From contig QBYL01000001.1 in NCBI GenBank assembly GCA_003282835.1, positions 124,001 through 188,000 of the forward strand: DNA of 64,000 nucleotides, in the 5' to 3' direction. The notes beneath the pieces were generated by a model, which was not told the origin of the DNA, ran no database searches, and saw only the letters and a program-made list of their open reading frames with translations. The position numbers and the translations under genes were made by a program. Shown here in pieces: positions 1 through 9,563 of the stretch. The first letter of the stretch is position 1. Every line of letters begins with the position of its first letter. This stretch comes from Pelagibacteraceae bacterium AG-325-J13. GTDB lineage: Bacteria > Pseudomonadota > Alphaproteobacteria > Pelagibacterales > Pelagibacteraceae.

Positions 1-636
1 GAATTGATCTTCATTTTGAAGATTTATTTCTTTGTGATCTGCATGAAAAACTAATTTTTCTTTACTAATTACTAATTTAGTAACATTTTCCCAACTATTT
101 TCTTTTAAAGGGACAATTTCATCTAGCAATTTTCGAACATAACTAATTACTTTTTTTCCTCTTTCTAAATTAAATTTTTTTCCTTTGTCTCCAGGAATCA
201 CATCAGTGCCATATAAAGCATCATATAAACTACCCCATCTAGCGTTAGCTGCATTAAGTGCGTACCTTGCATTATCTACTGGCACCACAAGTTGTGGCCC
301 TGCTATTACTGCGATTTCTTTGTCTACATTTGAAGTTTCAATTTTAAAATCTTCTTTCTCTTCAACTATATAAGAAATGGATTTTAAAAATTGAAAGTAT
401 TTATCTTTATTAAAATCTTTCCCAGTATTTGTTTTATGCCAGTCATCAATTTTTTTTTGTATAATCTCTCTTTTCTCAATTAATGATTTATTTATGGGTG
501 TTAATTTATGGACAACTTTTTCAAATCCATTCCAAAAAGTGTCTGCTTTCAAATTGGTGCCTGGTATAACTTCTTTGTTGATAAATTCAAACAGTCTTGA
601 ATCTATTTTAAGTCCATTTTTCTCGATAATATTCAT
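1..636 (-). CDS. glcB: Malate synthase G, N-terminal part (gene runs off the window start)
   Basis: Minus-strand frame open from ATG at 636 to the window edge: MNIIEKNGLKIDSRLFEFINKEVIPGTNLKADTFWNGFEKVVHKLTP...AGPQLVVPVDNARYALNAANARWGSLYDALYGTDVIP, typical of malate synthase G. Absent from the ORF track because it has no stop in the window. Confidence 0.93.
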   Translation of the reverse strand, partial: MNIIEKNGLKIDSRLFEFINKEVIPGTNLKADTFWNGFEKVVHKLTPINKSLIEKREIIQKKIDDWHKTNTGKDFNKDKYFQFLKSISYIVEEKEDFKIETSNVDKEIAVIAGPQLVVPVDNARYALNAANARWGSLYDALYGTDVIPGDKGKKFNLERGKKVISYVRKLLDEIVPLKENSWENVTKLVISKEKLVFHADHKEINLQNEDQF

Positions 637-644
637 ACGTACCA

Positions 645-793
645 ATCTTACCCCATCTGTATTGGTACCTGAGAGATTTACTCCTTCGGTGAGATTTTAT
701 CTCTTTCCAGAATTTTTTTTTTCGGTCCTTTTGCCTGAGAGTTTCCGGGGTGGTTGCTCCTTCGGCGCTATAATTAAATAGTCTCTCCCGTAA
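645..793 (-). promoter_or_regulatory. Tandem glycine riboswitch upstream of malate synthase
   Basis: Reverse complement reads GGGAGAGACT...GCGCCGAAGGAGCAA...GGAAACTCTCAGGCAAAAGGACCG...TCTGGAAAGAGA...CACCGAAGGAGTAAATCTCTCAGGTACCAATACAGATGGGG: two copies of the gcvT/glycine aptamer core (GCCGAAGGaGcAA...CTCTCAGG). Boundaries approximate. Confidence 0.95.
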
Positions 794-921
794 TTACGTT
801 TATACTGAACTATGAGCAATTTAATGTCAATCTATAATAATGGACATGGTCTATTTCCTTATTGACAATTTATTGACTTAATTTAATTCTATTTCTAGTA
901 GAAATATATATATATTTTATA

Positions 922-2028
922 ATGAAAAATTATTTAGATTTCGAAAAAGAAATAAAAGCTCTAGAGGAAGAAGTTGAAGGCCTTAAAAGCCCATTCGGGT
1001 CGGAGGGTATCTCTGAAGTTGACACAAAAAAAATTCAGCAAACACAAGTTGAAATAAATCAAAAGCTAAAACAAACTTATGCAAATCTTAATAGTTGGCA
1101 AAAAACAATGGTTGCGCGACACGAAGATAGGCCAAGAGCAAATTTTTATATAAATAAAATATTCACACAATTTACTTTATTATCGGGCGATAGATACTTT
1201 GGAGATGATAAATCAGTTGTCGCTGGATTTGGATTAATTGACAACAAGTCTGTACTAATAATTGGTCAAGAAAAGGGTGAAGATCTTAACTCAAGAATAC
1301 AAAGAAATTTTGGAATGATGCGGCCTGAAGGATATAGGAAATGTATACGGTTGATGAAATTAGCTGACAGATTTCAAATACCTGTTATTACTTTTGTTGA
1401 TACACCAGGTGCCTACCCTGGAATTGGAGCTGAACAAAGAGGTCAAGCCTCTGCAATTGCAAATTCAATAGAGTGTTGCATGTCTCTGAAAGTCCCAAAT
1501 ATATCAATTATAATTGGTGAAGGTGGCTCTGGTGGAGCAATTGCTTTAGCTTCATCGAATAAAGTAATCATGCTAGAGAATTCAATTTTCTCTGTAATTT
1601 CTCCTGAAGGATGTGCTTCTATACTATGGAGGGATCCAAGTAAGTCACTTCAAGCTGCCGAAGCAATGAAAATGACTGCAAAAGATTTATTAAAATTGAA
1701 AATAATTGATGAAATTATTCCAGAACCATTAGGCGGAGCTCATAGAGATCCTGACACAATAGCACAGGATATTAAACATAATATAATTAAAAATCTGAGA
1801 AATTTTGAAAATTTATCGAGAGAACAGGTGTACGATCATCGAAAAACAAAATTTTTACAAATTGGCAGAGACCAGGGTTTTGCTAAGTCATCGCATACCT
1901 CTGATACAAGTCTGAGCTATAGAGAAACAGTTAATCAAAAATTAATATCCCACCTTGTTAAGAACAAAATACTATATCTTGGGTTAGGTATAGTAATTAT
2001 AGCTGGCTTAGTGTCTATTATTTACTAA
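922..2028 (+). CDS. accA: Acetyl-CoA carboxylase carboxyltransferase subunit alpha, with hydrophobic C-terminal extension
   Basis: RPRANFYINKIFTQFTLLSGDRYFGDD...GAYPGIGAEQRGQASAIA...GEGGSGGAIA...SPEGCASILW motifs. Confidence 0.95.
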   Translation: MKNYLDFEKEIKALEEEVEGLKSPFGSEGISEVDTKKIQQTQVEINQKLKQTYANLNSWQKTMVARHEDRPRANFYINKIFTQFTLLSGDRYFGDDKSVVAGFGLIDNKSVLIIGQEKGEDLNSRIQRNFGMMRPEGYRKCIRLMKLADRFQIPVITFVDTPGAYPGIGAEQRGQASAIANSIECCMSLKVPNISIIIGEGGSGGAIALASSNKVIMLENSIFSVISPEGCASILWRDPSKSLQAAEAMKMTAKDLLKLKIIDEIIPEPLGGAHRDPDTIAQDIKHNIIKNLRNFENLSREQVYDHRKTKFLQIGRDQGFAKSSHTSDTSLSYRETVNQKLISHLVKNKILYLGLGIVIIAGLVSIIY

Positions 2029-2172
2029 TAAGTGTTGCAAAAAGACAATTTCTTAAAAAATTTAAGAGACCTATTGACATTTGATTGTTTAATCTATTTA
2101 AGGTTGATTGTTAGATTATCTTAAGCGATACATCTAGCAATAGTTAATAACAAATAAGGAAAAGTAATAAAT

Positions 2173-2385
2173 ATGAGTACACTAAAAGGTAAAGTAAAGT
2201 GGTTCAATGGCACTAAAGGTTATGGTTTCATTGAAAGAGAAGACAAAGAAAAAGACGTGTTCGTTCATTCTTCAGCAGTTAGAGAAGCTGGTTTAAAATA
2301 CTTAAACGAAGGTGATGAGTTAACGTTTGAAGTGGAGAATGGAGAAAAAGGTCCTTCAGCAGTTAAATTGCAGAAAACATCTTAA
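2173..2385 (+). CDS. cspA: Cold-shock domain protein
   Basis: [36 protein letters not shown], a classic CSD. Confidence 0.95.
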   Translation: MSTLKGKVKWFNGTKGYGFIEREDKEKDVFVHSSAVREAGLKYLNEGDELTFEVENGEKGPSAVKLQKTS

Positions 2386-2411
2386 ATCTTATTTCCAAAA
2401 TCGTAAATTAG

Positions 2412-2444
2412 CGGGACACGGAGCTTTAATAGTTTTTTGTCCCG
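2412..2444. other. Hairpin-forming inverted repeat (CGGGACA...TGTCCCG)
   Basis: Arms 2412-2418 and 2438-2444 are perfectly complementary, in the cspA to tRNA-His gap. No T-tract follows on the + strand. Confidence 0.5.
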
Positions 2445-2527
2445 ATAATTTATCCTTGAAATTGACACAATTATTTCTTAAATATTAATCAATGATTATA
2501 AAGAAAATATATTCAGTTTTTACATCA

Positions 2528-2563
2528 CATTCTCACAGAATGCACGCTAAGCTATTGCTTAGC
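2528..2563. other. Two adjacent perfect small hairpins (possible structured RNA or terminator remnant)
   Basis: CATTCT-CAC-AGAATG (2528-2542) then GCTAAGC-TATT-GCTTAGC (2546-2563), noncoding. Confidence 0.45.
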
Positions 2564-2617
2564 TTATAATCAAAAATATATAAATTTAATTAAAATTAAG
2601 ATAAAAATAATAGGGAT

Positions 2618-2694
2618 GCAGCAGTAGCTCAGTTGGTTAGAGCACTAGTTTGTGGAACTAGGGGTCGGTGGTTCGAATCCACCCTGCTGTACCA
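2618..2694 (+). tRNA. tRNA-His (GTG anticodon), CCA encoded
   Basis: Full cloverleaf: acceptor GCAGCAG/CTGCTGT, anticodon stem CTAGT-TTGTGGA-ACTAG, T-arm GGTGG-TTCGAAT-CCACC, then A73 and CCA. Confidence 0.96.
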
Positions 2695-2698
2695 AAAA

Positions 2699-4031
2699 AT
2701 GACAGAAAAAAACAACAAACCTTCTAAAGATCTTCCATTAGGTTTTGTAGACAGGCAAGAAAAAGAATTACTAATTCGTGATTTAATAATTTCTAATATC
2801 AAAGAAGTTATGATCAAGTATGGTTTTCAATATCTCGAAACCCCAAGTTTTGAGTATTCAGATAGTATTGGAAAATTTTTACCTGACAAAGAAAGACCAG
2901 ATGAAGGAGTGTTTTCTTTTAAAGATCAGGATAAGTGGCTATCTTTAAGATATGATCTCACAGCTCCTTTAGCAAGATATGTAGCAAAAAACTATTTAGA
3001 AATTCCTAAACCATTCAAAAGGTATCAATTGGGAACTGTTTGGAGAAATGAAAAACCAGGTCCAGGAAGATTTAGGGAATTTTTGCAATTCGATGCTGAT
3101 TTTGTAGGAACTAAAAGCTTACAAGCAGATGCAGAATTATGTGTGATGATATCAGAGATTCTCGAAAAGTGTGGTCTAACTAAATCAGATTATATAATTA
3201 AGATATCATCAAGAAAAATAACTGAAGAATTATTTAAAAAGATAAACTTGAAAGACAATCAGCAAAAACTTACTGCTTTGAGGGCTTTAGATAAAATTGA
3301 TAGACTTAGTTGGGACGGAGTAAAAGAATTACTAGGTACAGGCAGAAAAGATAAATCTGGAGATTTCACAAAAGGTGCGAATTTGAAATCTAGCGATATA
3401 AAAACAATTGAGGAAACACTCAAGAAAAAGTCACCTGAAACAGAGGATCTAGTTGAGATAACAAAAATTTTTAAAGATTACAATTTTGATAATTTTGAAT
3501 TTGACCCATCAATTATTAGAGGACTTGAATATTATACTGGTACGATTTTTGAAGTAAATTTGAAGTTTGATGTAAAAAATAATAAAGGACAAATTATTCA
3601 GTTTGGTTCTATCGGAGGTGGAGGGAGATATGATAATTTAGTTAACAATTTTGGTAACTACGATGCTCCTGCTACAGGTATATCAATTGGATTAGATCGA
3701 CTGGTATATTCTTTGATGCAAAAAAAAAGAATTTAAAGTAAAACAATCTAAACCCGTTGTGATTTGTGTTTTTGATAAAAATTCAATGAGAGAATACATA
3801 TATTTGCAAACTATGTTAAGAAAAGCAGGTGTTAGCGTAGAAATTTATCCAGGAGAAAGCAAATTAAAAAAACAAATGGAGTATGCAAATAAAATTAAAT
3901 CTCCCGCTGTTATCTTTTATGGTGAGAATGAAATAAAATCAGGAAAACCGACTTTAAGAAATCTAAGTTCAGGAGAGGAAAAATCAATTAAAATTAAAGA
4001 ATTAATTAATGAAATCAAAAAAATTATCTGA
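2699..4031 (+). CDS. hisS: Histidyl-tRNA synthetase, interrupted by a +1 frameshift at an A9 run (3720-3728)
   Basis: Catalytic domain in frame 2699-3736 (YDLTAPLARYVA, YQLGTVWRNEKPGPGRFREF, GLEYYTG, GGGGRYDNL). Removing one A gives ...LMQKKEFKVKQSKPVVICVFDKN..., joining the anticodon-binding domain ORF (3759-4031). Confidence 0.88.
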
Positions 4032-5043
4032 AACTATAATTAAAACATTTAAGAGCAACGGATTTGTTTTATCTGAACCTGATGTTCTTTTAGACTCAGA
4101 TTATATCATTGAACGATCGGGGGAAAAATTTAGAAGTTCAATGCTTTCGTTTGAAAGAGAGGATGGAAAGATGATGTGTTTGAGACCAGATTTGACAGTA
4201 GCTTCATGCATAAGTTTTTTGAAAAAAAAATCATCATCAAAAATTTATTATTCTGGGCAAGCTTATAGAAGAACTAATAAAAAAGGGTCAAGCTTTATCA
4301 ATGAACAGCTTGGTATTGAAATTCTCGGATCAAAAAATCAAATTCAAGATGACTTAAAAGTTATAAGTACAATTTTAAGTTCAACAAAAAAAATAAAAAG
4401 AAAAATTCTAATAAAAGTTGGAGATGTTAGTTTATTTAAAAGTCTAATTAATGCTTTAGATATGCCCGAAAGATGGAAGCTTAGATTAATAAGACACTTT
4501 TGGAGACCAAATTATTTTGAAGAGCTATTGGCAAGATTAGAAAAAAATAGCGATATTGATGCAGTTACTTTTGACTCAGACAAAAAAAGATTTAACGAAA
4601 TGAAAAAATTAAATCAAGATAAATTAGTTGCTGGAAGATCAATTTCAGAAATTTTAAAAAGATTTGATAAAAAAATTAAAGATCCAAGATCATTTACTGA
4701 TGGAAAAAAGATTGTAAAGATTATTACATCTTTCTTAAAAATTAATTGCAAGCTTTCAGAACTTGATGAAAGGCTATTAGATTTTGCTAAAAAAAATAAT
4801 TTGAAAAAAAATATATTTAAAGATTTTAAATCTATTCTTAATCTAAAAAAACTTAATCAAGATGTAAATTTTATTGCAAATTTTGGCAGAGATGTAGAAT
4901 ATTATACCGGTATTGTCTTTGAAGTACTCTCAGAAAAAAAAGAAATCGCTAGAGGCGGACGTTATGATGACTTACTTAAAAGTTTGGGTGCTAAAAAGAA
5001 TATCCCAGCTGTTGGTGCAGCAATTAATTTAAAAAATTTATGA
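4009..5043 (+). CDS. hisZ: ATP phosphoribosyltransferase regulatory subunit HisZ
   Basis: Class II aaRS-like paralog (LRPDLTVASC, GRDVEYYTGIVFEV, ARGGRYDDLL) directly upstream of short-form hisG. Confidence 0.88.
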   Translation: MKSKKLSETIIKTFKSNGFVLSEPDVLLDSDYIIERSGEKFRSSMLSFEREDGKMMCLRPDLTVASCISFLKKKSSSKIYYSGQAYRRTNKKGSSFINEQLGIEILGSKNQIQDDLKVISTILSSTKKIKRKILIKVGDVSLFKSLINALDMPERWKLRLIRHFWRPNYFEELLARLEKNSDIDAVTFDSDKKRFNEMKKLNQDKLVAGRSISEILKRFDKKIKDPRSFTDGKKIVKIITSFLKINCKLSELDERLLDFAKKNNLKKNIFKDFKSILNLKKLNQDVNFIANFGRDVEYYTGIVFEVLSEKKEIARGGRYDDLLKSLGAKKNIPAVGAAINLKNL

Positions 5044-5720
5044 AAGATTTAATTACTATAGGCCTACCAAGTAAAGGACGTTTAAAAGATAAGGCAATAT
5101 CTTTTTTCAATAATAGAGGATTAAAAATCTTGCAAAGCGAAAAAGAGAGAAATTATTTTGGAACTATCGAAAATAAATCTGATATCAAAATTATTTTTCT
5201 TCATGCTAAAGAAATTATTCAACGATTAGGAGACGGCACTTTAGACATAGGCGTGTCTGGATTAGATCTTTTAAAAGAATCTGATAAAAATTTACAGGGT
5301 AAAATAAATATTCAAAAAAAACTTGATTTTGGTGGTGCTAACCTAGTTATTGCAGTACCAGATGACTGGATAGATGTGCAGACAATTGCTGATCTTGAAG
5401 AGGTGTCATTTGATATTAGATCTAAAAGAAATGCTAGGTTGAGAGTGGCAACAAAATATCCAAATTTGACTAATGATTTTTTATCTTCTAAAGGGGTCAC
5501 TCAATATAAATTAATACCAAGTCTCGGGGCCACAGAGACTTATCCTTTTATTGGATCTTCTGAAGTTATTACTGATATCACTTCTACTGGAAAAACTTTA
5601 GCTGACAACAATTTAAGAGTTTTAAAAGATGGATTAATTTTAAACTCAACCGCATGTTTGTTTTCTGCAAAAAAAAAGGCTGCAAAATTGCAGCCTTTTA
5701 TAAATTCTTTAAACGGGTGA
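5040..5720 (+). CDS. hisG: ATP phosphoribosyltransferase, short form
   Basis: GLPSKGRLKDKAISFF..., GDGTLDIGVSGLDLL, ITDITSTGKTLADNNLRVL. Confidence 0.93.
   Translation: MKDLITIGLPSKGRLKDKAISFFNNRGLKILQSEKERNYFGTIENKSDIKIIFLHAKEIIQRLGDGTLDIGVSGLDLLKESDKNLQGKINIQKKLDFGGANLVIAVPDDWIDVQTIADLEEVSFDIRSKRNARLRVATKYPNLTNDFLSSKGVTQYKLIPSLGATETYPFIGSSEVITDITSTGKTLADNNLRVLKDGLILNSTACLFSAKKKAAKLQPFINSLNG
5674..5699 (-). terminator. Intrinsic terminator for groEL, inside the hisG 3' coding end
   Basis: AAAAGGCTGCAA/TTGCAGCCTTTT perfect stem. On the minus strand it is followed by a T run, directly downstream of the groEL stop. Confidence 0.85.
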
Positions 5721-5723
5721 AAC

Positions 5724-7382
<1,659 letters not shown>

Positions 7383-7401
7383 TTATCATTCTCCCTTAGT
7401 G

Positions 7402-7698
7402 TTATTTTTTACTTTTTGAAATTCCCATTATGTCTGACTCTTTCATAATGCTAAATTCTTTACCATCGATCTTTATTTCTGTGCCAGACCATTTACCAAA
7501 AATTACAATATCTCCCGTTTTGACATCCATCGGGGTTACTTTTCCATTTTCATTTTTGGCCCCTGGACCAACAGCAACCACTTCACCCTCTTGTGGTTTT
7601 TCTTTAGCCGTATCTGGAATTATTATTCCACCAGCTGTTTTTTCCTCACTATCTAAAACTTTTATAAGTACACGATCGTGTAGAGGTCTAAATTTCAT
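7402..7698 (-). CDS. groS: Co-chaperonin GroES
   Basis: [44 protein letters not shown]. Confidence 0.98.
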   Translation of the reverse strand: MKFRPLHDRVLIKVLDSEEKTAGGIIIPDTAKEKPQEGEVVAVGPGAKNENGKVTPMDVKTGDIVIFGKWSGTEIKIDGKEFSIMKESDIMGISKSKK

Positions 7699-7728
7699 AT
7701 ATTTCTCCTATAATTTCTATGTATGCTT

Positions 7729-7757
7729 GATATGGTGTGTTTTAATAAAATTTCAAG
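7729..7757 (-). promoter_or_regulatory. Candidate sigma-32 heat-shock promoter of groESL
   Basis: Minus strand CTTGAAA-N13-CACCATATC (CTTGAA to CACCAT spacing 14), close to CTTGAA-N13-15-CCCCAT, about 30 nt upstream of the groES ATG. Confidence 0.65.
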
Positions 7758-7840
7758 ACCTTAAATCATTTTAAAGGCAATCCAAATAGTGTATTTTTAC
7801 GCTAATTTTCCTATATATATAGAGTACAAGGATTAATAAT

Positions 7841-8647
7841 TTGAAAAAATTAGACCATATAGCTGAAATTGCACTAACCTATAACACGTATATTATCGAC
7901 TTATGGGGAGTGATGCATAATGGAATTAAGCTAAACAGTAAGGCGATTGAGGTGGTTGATAAATTATTCTCAAAAGAAAAAAAATTAGTCTTCTTATCTA
8001 ATGCTCCTAGGCCAAGCGAAAAGGTGAAAAGTTTTCTTAAAAATATGAATATGAGTGAAAAATTTCTTGAAAGTATCGTTACATCTGGCGAAGCAGCTAT
8101 GCAAGCAATTAATGAAAATAAATATGGAAAATATTTCTATCATTTAGGGCCATCAAGAGATGAGTCTATATATGTTAAAGTGAAGAAAAATAAAACCTCT
8201 TTAGAAGATTGCGATTTTATATTATGTACAGGATTACATGATGAGTATGGAGAAAATTTAGAATTATACAATCAACTATTAAAAAATTCTCTTTCAAAAA
8301 AATTGATATGTACAAATCCAGATTTAATAGTACATAGAGGAAACGTTGCTGAAATATGTGCTGGAAAAATTGCTGAATTATTCGAAAAATTAGGCGGACA
8401 GGTAGTTTACTTCGGTAAACCACACAAAGAAATTTATCAAATGTGTTTTAGTGAAAAAGAAAAAGTTTTAGCTATAGGTGATAATTTGCGTACGGATATT
8501 AAAGGTGCAAATAATCTTAATATTGACTCAGTTTTTATTACAGATGGGGTGCATAGAAATGAGTTTAAAAATGATGAAGATTTATTAAATCTTTTTAATA
8601 AATACGGCGCTAAGCCAAATTTTTTTCAGAGTGCATTAACTTGGTAA
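7841..8647 (+). CDS. HAD-superfamily class IIA hydrolase
   Basis: YIIDLWGVMHNG...VFLSNAPRPS...GKPHKEIYQ...AIGDNLRTDIKGANN. Start probably TTG. Confidence 0.85.
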   Translation: MKKLDHIAEIALTYNTYIIDLWGVMHNGIKLNSKAIEVVDKLFSKEKKLVFLSNAPRPSEKVKSFLKNMNMSEKFLESIVTSGEAAMQAINENKYGKYFYHLGPSRDESIYVKVKKNKTSLEDCDFILCTGLHDEYGENLELYNQLLKNSLSKKLICTNPDLIVHRGNVAEICAGKIAELFEKLGGQVVYFGKPHKEIYQMCFSEKEKVLAIGDNLRTDIKGANNLNIDSVFITDGVHRNEFKNDEDLLNLFNKYGAKPNFFQSALTW

Positions 8648-8648
8648 A

Positions 8649-9563
8649 ATGAAAATTTATAATAATCTTAATTTAAATAAAAAATTTAAAAATTCGGTAA
8701 TTGCAATTGGTAATTTCGATGGCATTCACTTGGGGCATCAAAAAGTACTGAAACAAGCCAAACAAAAAGCAAAGATAAATAAAATACCTTTAGGTTTAAT
8801 ATCATTTGAACCAATGCCAGTGATGTTTTTTAATCAAAAGATAAAAAATCATAGAATAAACTCTCTTGAACAAAAGAAAAAACAATTAAAAATCTTAAAA
8901 TTAAATTTTATATTATTAATTAAATTTAATAAAAAATTCTCATTTATAAGTGCAGATAAGTTTATTAAAAAGATTATTTTTGAAAAATTAAGATCTAAAT
9001 ATGTTTTCGTAAGTAAAAATTTTAAATTTGGTAAAAATAGAAAAGGTAACATTAATACTTTGAAAAAATTTCAAAATACATATGGATATAAAACAATAAT
9101 TACACCCCCATTAAAAAAAGCAAAGAAAATAATTTCATCAACTCTAATTAGGAAGAAAATACAGTTAGGAAAAATAACTGAAGCTAATAAACTTTTAAAT
9201 CGTCCTTGGTCAATTGAGGGCAAAGTCATAAAAGGTTCAAAAAGAGGAAGAAAAATTGGTTTTCCCACATGTAATATAAAGCTCAATGACTATATAATTC
9301 CTAAATTAGGTGTTTACTCTGTAATGGTTAAAATAGGTCAAATTAAAAAAAAAGGAATAGCAAACATTGGGTACAGACCAACATTTAATGGCCAAAATTT
9401 ATTATTAGAGGTAAATATATTTGGAATTAATAAAAATTTATATAATAAGATAATTAAAGTAAGCTTTATAAGATTTATTAGACCTGAAAAAAGATTTAAA
9501 AGATTAGAACAATTAAAAAAACAAATAAAAATTGATATTAATTTAGCTAAGAAAAATGTCTAA
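8649..9563 (+). CDS. ribF: Bifunctional riboflavin kinase/FAD synthetase
   Basis: AIGNFDGIHLGHQKVL; GRKIGFPTCNI...PKLGVYSV. Confidence 0.93.
   Translation: MKIYNNLNLNKKFKNSVIAIGNFDGIHLGHQKVLKQAKQKAKINKIPLGLISFEPMPVMFFNQKIKNHRINSLEQKKKQLKILKLNFILLIKFNKKFSFISADKFIKKIIFEKLRSKYVFVSKNFKFGKNRKGNINTLKKFQNTYGYKTIITPPLKKAKKIISSTLIRKKIQLGKITEANKLLNRPWSIEGKVIKGSKRGRKIGFPTCNIKLNDYIIPKLGVYSVMVKIGQIKKKGIANIGYRPTFNGQNLLLEVNIFGINKNLYNKIIKVSFIRFIRPEKRFKRLEQLKKQIKIDINLAKKNV

Noticed and set aside
185-781. Plus-strand ORFs 185-373 and 494-781
   Set aside because: Antisense to malate synthase G and the glycine riboswitch; no protein-family character.
2633-2700. Track ORF start of hisS at 2633 and antisense ORF 2629-2817
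   Set aside because: This region is the tRNA-His gene; the hisS protein starts at ATG 2699. The antisense ORF is a shadow of tRNA plus hisS.
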